Both the position numbers and the translations under genes were made by a program. A stretch of DNA of 36,824 nucleotides, taken from the NCBI GenBank assembly GCA_016791475.1, contig JAEUWI010000067.1, positions 1-36,824 on the forward strand. Direction: 5' to 3'. Position 1 is the stretch's first letter, and the number at the start of each line of letters is the position of its first letter. Of the stretch, positions 26,241-34,491 are shown piece by piece. The notes below the pieces were generated by a model. That model did not search any database. It was not told where the DNA came from and saw nothing but the letters and a program-made list of their open reading frames with translations. This DNA comes from Candidatus Hydrogenedentota bacterium. GTDB taxonomy: Bacteria > Hydrogenedentota > Hydrogenedentia > Hydrogenedentales > JAEUWI01.

Positions 26241-27932
26241 ATGGCAGGTGGTATGACAGCGGAACGACCAATCAGACATTGTTTTTTTCAAACCCTGGTT
26301 TACCGTTGCGCTGCAAGTGCCGTCCTGTTTGTGCTGCTGTGCCTCGCGCCGATGGCACAGGCCGCCGAGCCCATCCGCCGTCCGCTGGAGGAGGGTGTCA
26401 CGATCATCGCCCATGAAGGGCGCGCCCTCTATCTGGAATGCCAGCTCCCCAAACGCACCGCACGCGCCAACTTTTTGAAGCGCAATCTCGTCGATGACAG
26501 TACACGAAAATTTTACCAGAAGCTGAAACTGTTTCATCTCGCCTTCGACGAGCTGAAGCCCGAAACCCAGCGCCGTGTCATCGAGAACCTCTTTCCCAGC
26601 GACTACGCCGACGAAGCCGGCTGGTGGCACCGCGTGACCTACCAGGATACGCCCGGTTTTGAATCCTGGTGGAATCTCGCCGACTGGCTTACCGGGCGCG
26701 GCCGCAACTACAACTTCCTCGAACCTATCGCCGAAAACAAAGATTTCGTCGGAAGACCCCGGAACGGGCAGATTCTCTTCATTCCCCGTGACCTGCTGAA
26801 AGACGTTTTCAAAGCCCCCTCGCCCGCCCGGCCGGGTCGAGAACCCCTCCGACCCGTCACCATCGGCGACCTCCGTTACGGCGTCGACAGCGAAGGCGAA
26901 TACGCCGCCTACCACATGAAACAGGGCGAGACCATTCACGTCAACGTGATCGGCCGATTCACTGAATTGCGTGGTGAGGCCGCCGTGGACAACGCAGTCG
27001 CCCGCGTCCTCGATCGAAACGCTATCACCGATCCGCGCCGCGTCATGCCGGGCCAGGAAATCCGGATCCCCGTGGACATGCTCGCCCCGGCGTACCAGCC
27101 CCGAGGCGGCAGCGGCCTGGAAGGCATTGTGATCATCCTTGATGCCGGTCATGGCGGCGGCGACCCCGGCAAGGAGCACGGCGACGTCTTCGAGGACGAA
27201 ATTACCTACGATATCGTCCTCCGTATCAAGCAGCGGCTCGAAAGCACCACCCGGGCGCGGATTCATACCACCGTGCTCGATCCCGATCATGACGGAAAGC
27301 CCAGCACGGCCAGCAGCTTCCTTCACGACCAGGATGAACTGCTCCTTACGACGCCCAACTACAACCCGACCAACACCACCATGTCCGTCATCATGCGCGC
27401 CTTCCTCGTCAATCATCTCTTCCGCGAGGAGGTGAAGGCTGGCACGCCGAAAGAAAACGTATTCTTTGCCTCCATTCACGTGGATTCATTGCCGGAGCGG
27501 CTTTCCGGCACCATGGTGTACATTCCCGGCGCCGCCCATCGCGGTGATGTGGAAACCTTCGACAACCCCGTCTATCAGCAGTACAAAGAGGCGCAGGGCT
27601 TCGAATCCATTACCATTACCGCACCCGAGCGGCAGGATGCCGAAGTACGCGCGCGGAAGTTTGCCGAGGGTCTCCTCCAGAGCCTGCGCCAGCATCAGCC
27701 CCCCATCACCGTCAGCGCCTCCGAAAAGCCCATCCGGGACATCATCATCCAGTCGGCTTCCTCACGCTACATCCCCGGCGTGATCCGCAACACCATCGTG
27801 CCCACCCGTGTCCTCGTGGAAACAGCCAACGTCCAGAACCCCCAGGACCGCGCCAACCTCATCGACCCGGCCTGGCGCCAGGCCTACGCCGAGGCCTTTG
27901 TCGAGGCCGTAATCCAGTATTTCGACCGCTGA
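26241..27932 (+). CDS. N-acetylmuramoyl-L-alanine amidase (Amidase_3), tandem copy 1
   Basis: Zinc amidase that cleaves the bond between N-acetylmuramic acid and the stem peptide in the periplasm. In 563 residues: a signal peptide ending at APMAQA-AEP (about 27-42), an N-terminal domain of about 150 residues unknown to me (with two WW-rich blocks), a LysM-like segment (YHMKQGETIHVNVIGRF to PGQEIRIP, about 224-276), then Amidase_3 (about 296-560). Zinc and catalytic residues: His304 in ILDAGHGGGD, Glu318 region in VFEDEITYD, His413 in FFASIHVDSL, Glu527 in RVLVETANVQNP. The ATG at 26241 has no Shine-Dalgarno; a second ATG (26253) is preceded by AGGTGG and is an alternative. Followed by a strong terminator. 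Confidence 0.9.
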   Translation: MAGGMTAERPIRHCFFQTLVYRCAASAVLFVLLCLAPMAQAAEPIRRPLEEGVTIIAHEGRALYLECQLPKRTARANFLKRNLVDDSTRKFYQKLKLFHLAFDELKPETQRRVIENLFPSDYADEAGWWHRVTYQDTPGFESWWNLADWLTGRGRNYNFLEPIAENKDFVGRPRNGQILFIPRDLLKDVFKAPSPARPGREPLRPVTIGDLRYGVDSEGEYAAYHMKQGETIHVNVIGRFTELRGEAAVDNAVARVLDRNAITDPRRVMPGQEIRIPVDMLAPAYQPRGGSGLEGIVIILDAGHGGGDPGKEHGDVFEDEITYDIVLRIKQRLESTTRARIHTTVLDPDHDGKPSTASSFLHDQDELLLTTPNYNPTNTTMSVIMRAFLVNHLFREEVKAGTPKENVFFASIHVDSLPERLSGTMVYIPGAAHRGDVETFDNPVYQQYKEAQGFESITITAPERQDAEVRARKFAEGLLQSLRQHQPPITVSASEKPIRDIIIQSASSRYIPGVIRNTIVPTRVLVETANVQNPQDRANLIDPAWRQAYAEAFVEAVIQYFDR

Positions 27933-27943
27933 GCGGTCCTATC

Positions 27944-27979
27944 GCCGACCCCGGCATAATCCGGGGTCGGCATTTTTTT
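27944..27979 (+). terminator. Strong intrinsic terminator after amidase copy 1
   Basis: A perfect 11-bp GC-rich stem (27944-27954 with 27961-27971), a 6-nt loop and a run of seven T (27973-27979). It begins 11 nt after the stop codon. It separates the two amidases into different transcription units. Confidence 0.95.
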
Positions 27980-28025
27980 GCGCGCGCCCCCAGCCTGCAT
28001 ATTGTTTGTGAATCTTGGCGAATTT

Positions 28026-28096
28026 CCATATATGGTGTTGCAAAAAGGCAACTTTCTGAGATATGGTGTAGTTCTCGGTAGCACTCCCATATATGG
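28026..28096. promoter_or_regulatory. Paired CCATATATGG palindromes before amidase copy 2
   Basis: The perfect 10-bp palindrome CCATATATGG occurs at 28026-28035 and 28087-28096, 61 bp apart. A half-like site, atatggtgt, lies between them at 28061-28069 and is also part of the first site (ATATGGTGT, 28030-28038). The region is AT-rich in a GC-rich genome and lies just upstream of the start. It is likely to be an operator and promoter region, but no regulator can be named. Confidence 0.55.
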
Positions 28097-28104
28097 TATT
28101 CAGC

Positions 28105-29922
28105 ATGGCAGGTGGTATGACAACGGAACGACGCCTAAACTACTTCTTCGGACGTCTCCCCCTAAGTCTATACGCTAGTTGTATTTGCCTCGCCGTGTTC
28201 GCCCTGTTTGCCCCCATGGCCCAGGCCGCCGAAGCGGTTCGAAAACCCCTCGAAACCGGGGCCACCATCGGGATAAAAGGGGGCCGCACCCTCTACCTCG
28301 AGTGCCAGCTCCCCCGGGGCAACGCCAAGGCGGAGGTCCTCAAGCGCTACCTCGCCGATGAGAACGCCTGGGTGCACTATGACAAACTCCGGGTCGCCTA
28401 CCTTCACTTTCGCGACCTCAAACCGGCCGTGCAGCGCCGCGTTATCGAGACCATTTTTCCCCAGGACTATGCCGACAAGAGCGGCTGGTGGCACCAGGTC
28501 ACCTTTGAAGGCGCCGCCGGCGTGGAATCCTGGTGGAACCTTGCCGAGTGGCTCACCGGGCGCGGCACCAACTACAAGACGCTCGAGGCCATGCCCGAAA
28601 ACCAGGGCTACAAGGGCACGCCCCGAAAGGGCCAGGTGCTCCTGATTCCCCGCGATCTCCTTAAGGAAGCTTTCAAGACCCCCACCGCCGGACTCCCCGG
28701 CCGCACCGGGGTCATGCTCGAACCCGTGGAGGCCGACGATGAAATGGGGGCGAACCCTTCCGTCGAAGACGACTATGAACTCGCCCCCGGCGAGCTTGAG
28801 TACGGTAAGGACGGGAAAGGCGAATACGCGTCCTATGCGATGAAGAAGGGCGAAGCCATCTACACCTCGGTCATCATCCGCTTCACCGATTTTCGCGAGG
28901 TCGAGGCGGTCCAGGAGGCCGCCGCGGAAGTGCTCAAGCGCAACGGGATCACCGATCCCACCCGAATCCACGTGGATCAGGAAATCCGGATCCCCCGAGA
29001 CATGCTCGCCGATCGATTCCAGCCCGAAGGCAGCGCCCTGCGCCAGTCCTACGACGACGTCAACGCCGAGGCCCGACGTCTCCGCGCGGCCCGGGGCGCC
29101 GTGAAGGATCTCGACGGCGTCGTCGTCATTCTCGACGCGGGCCACGGCGGCTGCGATCAGGGCGCTCACCACGAAAAGCTCCTGGAAGATGAGCTGACCT
29201 ACGATTTCGTCATGCGCATCAAGCACGTCCTCGAATCCACCACCCGCGCCCGGGTCCACCTCACCGTGCGCGATCAGAGCAGCAAGGAGAAAACCTCCGA
29301 TGCGCGCAGCTTTACCCACGATGCCGACGAAGTCGTTCTGACCAACCCGCCTTACAGCCCCACCGACACCAGCGTATCCGCCAACCTGCGGTGGTACGTG
29401 GCCAACGACATCTACCGCGCCGAACTCAAGCGGGGCATCAAGCCCGACAACGTGCTCTTTGCCTCCATCCACTGCGACGCCCTCTATTACAAGCTGCGCG
29501 GCAGCATGGTCTACATCCCCGGTGCGGCCCACCGCCTCTCCGACAAGGCCCTGGACGGCCCCGCCTATGCCCCTTACACGAAAAAGGGCAATCGCAGCGT
29601 TTCGACCACACCCGAAGAGCGCCGACGCGACGAGGCCGTCTCCCGTGATTTCGCCGAGACCCTCCTCCAGACCCTGCGTACCCACAAGCCCCCCATCGCA
29701 GTGCACACCACTAGCGATCCCATCCGCAACGTCATCCAGCGCAGCCGCACGGAGCGATGGCTGCCCGCCGTGCTCAAGCACACCCTGGTCCCCACCAAGG
29801 TCCTGGTCGAAACGGCCAACCTGCAGAATCCCGACGACCGCAAATGCCTCGCCGATCCGGCCTGGCGCCAGGCCTACGCCGAGGCCTTTGTCGAGGCCGT
29901 AAAACACCATTTTGGCAAGTGA
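28105..29922 (+). CDS. N-acetylmuramoyl-L-alanine amidase (Amidase_3), tandem copy 2
   Basis: Paralogue of the preceding gene, 605 residues, with the same architecture: signal peptide ending APMAQA-AEA, N-terminal domain (GRTLYLECQLPRGNAK, WWHQVTFEG, SWWNLAEWLTGRG), LysM-like segment (YAMKKGEAIYTSVIIRF to DQEIRIP) and Amidase_3. Catalytic blocks are VVILDAGHGGCDQ, LLEDELTYDFVMRI, LFASIHCDALYY and KVLVETANLQNPDD. It has extra acidic residues before the LysM-like part and an extra linker before the catalytic domain. The first 28 nt of the two genes match at 27 positions and a 46-bp stretch near the 3' end is identical. ATG 28105 is chosen because of that leader match; ATG 28093 and 28117 are alternatives. 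Confidence 0.9.
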   Translation: MAGGMTTERRLNYFFGRLPLSLYASCICLAVFALFAPMAQAAEAVRKPLETGATIGIKGGRTLYLECQLPRGNAKAEVLKRYLADENAWVHYDKLRVAYLHFRDLKPAVQRRVIETIFPQDYADKSGWWHQVTFEGAAGVESWWNLAEWLTGRGTNYKTLEAMPENQGYKGTPRKGQVLLIPRDLLKEAFKTPTAGLPGRTGVMLEPVEADDEMGANPSVEDDYELAPGELEYGKDGKGEYASYAMKKGEAIYTSVIIRFTDFREVEAVQEAAAEVLKRNGITDPTRIHVDQEIRIPRDMLADRFQPEGSALRQSYDDVNAEARRLRAARGAVKDLDGVVVILDAGHGGCDQGAHHEKLLEDELTYDFVMRIKHVLESTTRARVHLTVRDQSSKEKTSDARSFTHDADEVVLTNPPYSPTDTSVSANLRWYVANDIYRAELKRGIKPDNVLFASIHCDALYYKLRGSMVYIPGAAHRLSDKALDGPAYAPYTKKGNRSVSTTPEERRRDEAVSRDFAETLLQTLRTHKPPIAVHTTSDPIRNVIQRSRTERWLPAVLKHTLVPTKVLVETANLQNPDDRKCLADPAWRQAYAEAFVEAVKHHFGK

Positions 29923-30144
29923 GGCACCGGGCCTCCAGCGGCAGTCGGAAACACAGATTTCGCACTTTAGGGCTTATGCGAGCTTGAAACCGGACTTTCA
30001 GGGGTGTAAGATCAGCGGTCTTGGGCTGCGATGCGTTTTTCCCGCCAACCACACGTCACTTGATGGCTGTTCCGGCGGCGCGGAGAAAAGACGACCGGCC
30101 ATGCATCCATCAAAAAGCCAACCTTGCCAAAGGAAGTAGTGTAC

Positions 30145-31320
30145 ATGCAGACCGCCGACCGGCTGAAGAAGATTCCCCCGTACCTGTTCATGACCCTTCG
30201 CAACAAAATCAACGAAGCGAAGGCCAAAGGCATCGACGTGATCAGCCTCGCCATCGGCGATCCGGTGGAGGCCACGCCCCAGCCCATTATCGACGCCCTC
30301 TGCAAGGCCGCCCAGGACCCCGCGAACCACCCCTACCCGACGGACGAAGAGTGGGGCATGCGGGCACTCCGCGACGCCATCGCCCGCTGGTACAAGCGCC
30401 GCTATGATGTGGACCTCGACGCCGCGAAGGAAATCGTTGCCCTCATCGGGTCGAAGGAAGGTTGTCACCACTTCGGCATGGCCGTCATCAACCCCGGCGA
30501 CACCGTCCTCGTAACCGACCCCGGCTACCCCGGCTACAAGCCCGCCATCTGGTTTGCCGGCGGCGAGCCCTATGCCGTCCCCATGAAGTCGGAAGAAAAC
30601 TTTCTGCCCAACTTCGCCAACATCCCCACCGACGTGGCGAAGAAAGCCTCCGCCTTCTTCCTCAATTACCCGAACAACCCCACCGGCGCCGTGGCCACGC
30701 CCCAGTTCCTGAACGAACTGGTCGAATTCGCGAAGAGCAACGACATCGTCGTCTGCTACGACAACCCCTACAGCGAAGTCGTTTTCGGCGTGCCGCGCCT
30801 GAGCTTCCTCAGCGCGCCCGGCGCGAAGGAAGTGGGCATCGAGTTCAACTCCCTGTCCAAGCCCTACAACATGACCGGCTGGCGCATCGGCATGGCGAGC
30901 GGCAATCCCGATATCGTCAAGGCCATTGCCACCTCCAAGGCCAACACCGACTCCGGCATTTTCAATGCCATCCAGTATGCCGGCATCGCCGCGCTGGACG
31001 AGTGCGACAGCCACATCGACGTCATGCTCGAGATCTACGGCCGCCGCCGCAACAAGATCATCGAAACCCTTCGCGCCCTCGGCTGGACCTATGATCCGCC
31101 CAAAGGCGCCTTCTACCTCTGGGTGCCCGTGCCCCAGGGATTCACCTCGGCGTCCTTCTGCGATCACCTCCTCGAAACCTGCGCGGTGGTCGTGGCGCCG
31201 GGCGCGGGCTATGGCGTCAACGGCGAGGGCTTTGTACGCTTCTCCCTCACCGTGACCGACGCGCGCCTCGACGAGGCCCTCGCGCGCATGCGGGAACGCC
31301 TTCCCGTATTCACATTCTAA
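30145..31320 (+). CDS. dapL: LL-diaminopimelate aminotransferase-type PLP enzyme
   Basis: Class I/II aminotransferase, 391 residues, best matching the DapL family, which makes LL-diaminopimelate from tetrahydrodipicolinate in one step for lysine and peptidoglycan synthesis. Visible blocks are VISLAIGDPVEATP (32-45), HPYPTDEEWGMRALRDAIA (62-80), FFLNYPNNPTGAVATP (171-186), YDNPYSEV (205-212) and FNSLSKPYNMTGWRIGM (234-250) with PLP-binding Lys239. Arg in EGFVRFSLT would hold the carboxylate. AAAGGA at 30129-30134 supports the ATG at 30145. A related aminotransferase function cannot be fully excluded, but a location after two peptidoglycan amidases fits. It is followed 24 bp on by an EIIA-type gene. 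Confidence 0.82.
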   Translation: MQTADRLKKIPPYLFMTLRNKINEAKAKGIDVISLAIGDPVEATPQPIIDALCKAAQDPANHPYPTDEEWGMRALRDAIARWYKRRYDVDLDAAKEIVALIGSKEGCHHFGMAVINPGDTVLVTDPGYPGYKPAIWFAGGEPYAVPMKSEENFLPNFANIPTDVAKKASAFFLNYPNNPTGAVATPQFLNELVEFAKSNDIVVCYDNPYSEVVFGVPRLSFLSAPGAKEVGIEFNSLSKPYNMTGWRIGMASGNPDIVKAIATSKANTDSGIFNAIQYAGIAALDECDSHIDVMLEIYGRRRNKIIETLRALGWTYDPPKGAFYLWVPVPQGFTSASFCDHLLETCAVVVAPGAGYGVNGEGFVRFSLTVTDARLDEALARMRERLPVFTF

Positions 31321-31344
31321 AACACCGCAAAGGAGTTCGTGCGC

Positions 31345-31827
31345 GTGGTTGAAGCTGCCCGCCGATTAGTAGTGCATATGAGCGCATTCGGAATCGAAAT
31401 AGCCAGAGAACAGATTTGCGTGGTGCCCGATGGCTCCACCAAGCACGATGCCCTCGAAGCATTGATCGAGGCCGTGAGCACCAATCCCGTCGTGAAAGAT
31501 ATCGCCGCCTTCCGGCGCGCCGTCTATGAACGCGAAGGGATCATGAGCACCGGCATCGGCGAAGGTATCGCCATTCCCCATGTGCGCATCCCCGAAATCA
31601 CCGAGGCCACCCTCGGCGTCGGTATCGCCCCCGGCGGCATCGATTTCGACACCCTGGACAACAAGCCCGTTCATGTGCTCGTACTCTTCGCCACCCCCGC
31701 CGGTTCGGACAAGGAGTATCTGCGCCTGCTGGCCCAGGTCATGCTCTCCCTCCGTGACCGGGAGCTTTTCCATGCCCTCGTCGCCTGCCAGACGCCGGAC
31801 GAAGTCTACGCGGTACTGAACGGCTGA
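31345..31827 (+). CDS. PTS EIIA type-2 (PtsN-like) domain protein
   Basis: The 160-residue protein is a single phosphotransferase EIIA domain of the mannitol/fructose type. The phospho-accepting histidine lies in GIGEGIAIPHVRIPEI; other family blocks are FRRAVYEREGIMSTG, KPVHVLVLFATPAGSDKEYLRLLAQ and a C-terminal helix. No EIIB, EIIC, HPr or EI gene is nearby, so a regulatory (nitrogen-PTS-like) role is more likely than sugar uptake. AAAGGAG at 31329-31335 gives 9-nt spacing to GTG 31345 and only 3 nt to GTG 31339; an ATG at 31378 would trim 11 residues. It is probably co-transcribed with dapL. Confidence 0.85.
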   Translation: MVEAARRLVVHMSAFGIEIAREQICVVPDGSTKHDALEALIEAVSTNPVVKDIAAFRRAVYEREGIMSTGIGEGIAIPHVRIPEITEATLGVGIAPGGIDFDTLDNKPVHVLVLFATPAGSDKEYLRLLAQVMLSLRDRELFHALVACQTPDEVYAVLNG

Positions 31828-31883
31828 CCCAGGGGTCGAACTCGCGTTAGACGGGAAGAAATCAGTACCCCTGAGCAGTGTCC

Positions 31884-32067
31884 CCGGGGTGCCACCCGTA
31901 CGCGGAGGAGCGCAGCGGGGGAGCTTACGGGTGAAGGGGCTTCATCCCTAGCGGGTCACCAGACTTCTCCACGTTGTACTCGGCATCGAGGTGTCCGATA
32001 CTATACCGCGACACCGCACCCGTAAACTCGGTCGCTTGGGCTCCCGCGTGTACGAGTGGCACCCCGG
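31884..32067. repeat. Inverted repeat pair in the gap before the membrane protein
   Basis: ccggggtgccacccgtac (31884-31901) is the reverse complement, at 17 of 18 positions, of 32050-32067. A nested hairpin pairs cacccgta (31893-31900) with tacgggtg (31926-31933). The whole 291-bp gap (31828-32118) holds no supported gene. Confidence 0.6.
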
Positions 32068-32118
32068 AGTCTTTAATTGGTAGCGCAGCGTCATCCGGTA
32101 AAGGTAGTGACCGATAGC

Positions 32119-34227
32119 ATGTCGCGTCGAGAAATCGCCCCGCGCGCGCTGATTGCCCTGCTCGTATTTCACGGGGTCCTGCAGGTCCTCGTCATCGGCA
32201 CGGGCCTCGTTCAGATTCCCCTTTCCGGTCTCCTCGCGTGGTTCTTCGGCCTGCTCGCCGTGGCCGCGGCGTCGGCCGCCTTTCACTTCGCACCCGCAGC
32301 ACACGCTGGCGCCCCCTCCTGGCCCGCCCGCGCATTCGCACTCCTGGGAGCCCTCATCCTCGGTGTCTACTTCGTCCTGGCCTGGATCAAGATCGATCCC
32401 TCCTTCGACGGCAACTGGTACCACATCCCCGTCATCCACTTCTGGGCCGCGAAAGGTTACGTTCACTGGGTGACCGCCGATCCGCCCGCCGCATGGGCAA
32501 CACTGGCGCTGGACTACATGAACGGCTACCCCAACGCCCACGAGGTGACCAGCTTCTGGCTGGCGCGTCTTCTGGGCGACAGCGCCATCAACGGCGCCAG
32601 CGTGCTCTATCTGCCCCTCGGCGCGTTTGGCGTCTATATCGTCAGCAGCCTCCTCGGCGCGGAAGCGAACTGGAGCGCTTTCGGCGCGCTGCTCTACCTG
32701 CTCCTCCCCGTGAACATCGCGCAGGTTCACACCACCTACGTGGACTCCTCCTTCGCCGCTTGCGTCGTTGGATTGCTCGCTTTGATGGTGCTGCTGCATG
32801 AAATGTTTGCAAGAATTCCCCCCGGGCCCGGAGAGAGTCGCCGATCGATTTCGTGCCACACTATCTCGTCGACAGTCCGCGAGGTCGGATTAGAGTGCGC
32901 CGAGCCGCGTTTATTCCAATTGATCGAATCGGACTCTGCCCTTTCCCTTTGCCCTCCCGGACAAAATGATCCCAGCGAAAAAGTACCGCTACACGGTAGC
33001 TTAAATGAATCGGAACAGGAGCCCTCCTCGCACTCTAACCCGCTCGACGACGAAATTCTATGGCACGACTACAGGATTTCACCCGCCCTAAGCGCAGCTA
33101 TCGGCATTGCCCTCGGACTCATCGTCGGCATCAAAGGCAACGGCCCCCTCGTCGCCATGATCGCCGGCCTCTTCATCGCCGGGAATCTTTTGCTCGCCCT
33201 GCGCAGTCTCAAATCTCGTGAGCGTCGCCACAATCGCGTGACCGTATCAGGGCTGTCCCTGATCATCCTCGCCGCCCTCCTCACCTGCGGCTACTGGAAT
33301 ATCCGCAACTGGGTCATCGGCGGCAGCCCCGTCTATCCCATCGGGATCACCCTCGGCGGCGTGGAGATCTTCCCCGGCGAACCCTTCGAGAAAATCGTCA
33401 ACACCCGCGGCCAGACCCCGCCCGAGATGCGCGACTGGCCCGCCTGGAAACAAGTCGGCCACACCTGGCTCCAGGGCCAGAGCATGAAGCGATGGCACGG
33501 CGCCCTCGGTGAATACGCCTCCCGCTTCGGCGGCCTCAGCTTCCTATGGCTACTCGGCGCGCTCCCCGCGTCGATCGCCCTGGCGACCAGCGCCCTGCTT
33601 CGATACGTGCGGAAACGAAGTGGGGGAGATCGTGACGGACTCTACCTCTACCTCTTCACTTTTGTCGCGCTCCTGTTCCTCACCACGCCCAACAACTGGT
33701 GGGCCCGCTACACCGTCTGGATCTTCGCCATCGGCCTGCCCGCCTTCATCTACTGCGCATCTCGCCCCATGAAGCGCCCCGGCCTCTCCATGCTGAAATG
33801 GTGCTGGACCCTCGCCTGCTGCGCGGTTTTCTTCTACGAAGCCGGCGTGGCCTTCACCACCGTTGCCGACGCCAAGCCGCCCTTCTGGAAGCCCACCGAT
33901 GGCACCACCTATTGGAAGCCCGCAGACGACAGCCCCTACGCCCGCATGCTCGCCGAGCCCGGGGCCCCCGTGGCGCTCTATAAGCTCATCACCCGACGCC
34001 AGTCCATCCTCGGCACCCTCTGCCAGCCCATCGGACGTCGGCCCGTCTACTTCCTCAGCGAAACCACCGCCGCCGATGCCGAGGCCCTCGCCCAGTTCGT
34101 GAAAGAGCACAACATCCGATACCTCATCACCGGCGAAAAAGGCGCCCAGCCCCAAGGCATCCAGCAACTCGCCGACGGGAAGCAGCACGCAAAGACATGG
34201 AATGTTTTTCTGTACCCGATCCAGTGA
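32119..34227 (+). CDS. Polytopic membrane protein, GT39/ArnT-like, with hydrophilic insertion
   Basis: About 702 residues with around ten hydrophobic spans, arranged like lipid-linked-sugar glycosyltransferases of the ArnT/PMT class. After the first spans comes the loop KIDPSFDGNWYHIPVIHFWAAKG with acidic and aromatic residues of the type that forms the catalytic loop in that class. Other spans include FALLGALILGVYFVLAWI, ALLYLLLPVNIAQV, AAIGIALGLIVGIKGNGPLV and FLWLLGALPASIALATSALL. A soluble C-terminus follows (FKEHNIRYLITGEKG-like). Between two spans (about 32806-33075) lies a hydrophilic stretch of about 85 residues with unusual codon use. ATG 32119 is chosen over TTG 32077; the ribosome-binding site is weak (AAAGG). 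Family assignment is moderate and the donor and acceptor are unknown. Confidence 0.6.
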   Translation: MSRREIAPRALIALLVFHGVLQVLVIGTGLVQIPLSGLLAWFFGLLAVAAASAAFHFAPAAHAGAPSWPARAFALLGALILGVYFVLAWIKIDPSFDGNWYHIPVIHFWAAKGYVHWVTADPPAAWATLALDYMNGYPNAHEVTSFWLARLLGDSAINGASVLYLPLGAFGVYIVSSLLGAEANWSAFGALLYLLLPVNIAQVHTTYVDSSFAACVVGLLALMVLLHEMFARIPPGPGESRRSISCHTISSTVREVGLECAEPRLFQLIESDSALSLCPPGQNDPSEKVPLHGSLNESEQEPSSHSNPLDDEILWHDYRISPALSAAIGIALGLIVGIKGNGPLVAMIAGLFIAGNLLLALRSLKSRERRHNRVTVSGLSLIILAALLTCGYWNIRNWVIGGSPVYPIGITLGGVEIFPGEPFEKIVNTRGQTPPEMRDWPAWKQVGHTWLQGQSMKRWHGALGEYASRFGGLSFLWLLGALPASIALATSALLRYVRKRSGGDRDGLYLYLFTFVALLFLTTPNNWWARYTVWIFAIGLPAFIYCASRPMKRPGLSMLKWCWTLACCAVFFYEAGVAFTTVADAKPPFWKPTDGTTYWKPADDSPYARMLAEPGAPVALYKLITRRQSILGTLCQPIGRRPVYFLSETTAADAEALAQFVKEHNIRYLITGEKGAQPQGIQQLADGKQHAKTWNVFLYPIQ

Positions 34228-34318
34228 ACGAGGACGTCGCGGCGAAGGGTTGGGGAGATTTGGACCACGGCGACACGGAGGCGCGGAGAAAAAGGGGAGG
34301 ATTAAATCCAAGCTAATC

Positions 34319-34335
34319 CACCGGCTCTGCCGGTG
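34319..34335. repeat. Short perfect hairpin caccggc/gccggtg
   Basis: A 7-bp stem with a 3-nt loop. It resembles the longer hairpin at 34678-34698, which shares the CCACCGG/CCGGTGG core. Confidence 0.6.
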
Positions 34336-34448
34336 AGAATTCAACAGGCTCCGCCGTTCCGCCTTTACATTGGTCGCTGTGACAATGCGTGGGACATGAA
34401 TCGGGACGGGTTCCGCAGTATCAGCTCCGCAGGAGCGGCAGTCAGTAG

Positions 34449-34468
34449 CCCGGGGCGTAAGCCCCGGG
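34449..34468. repeat. Perfect hairpin cccggggc-gtaa-gccccggg
   Basis: An 8-bp GC stem with GTAA tetraloop, extendable by a G-T and an A-T pair. The motif resembles GC-rich dispersed repeats I recall from planctomycete-type genomes. No T-run. Confidence 0.65.
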
Positions 34469-34491
34469 TTGACGATCCGCAATTCGTTTGA

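Noticed and set aside
27978-28178. Small open frame of 66 codons between the amidases
   Set aside because: It overlaps the palindromic operator region and the start of amidase copy 2 in another frame, with no supporting signal.
28168-29910. Minus-strand open frame of 580 codons across amidase copy 2
   Set aside because: It is fully antisense to a gene with clear catalytic motifs. The similar antisense frame over copy 1 reflects the same codon bias.
32068-32118. tRNA-like D-arm sequence (aattggtagcgcag)
   Set aside because: No acceptor stem, anticodon stem or T-arm (GGTTCGA) can be built around it.
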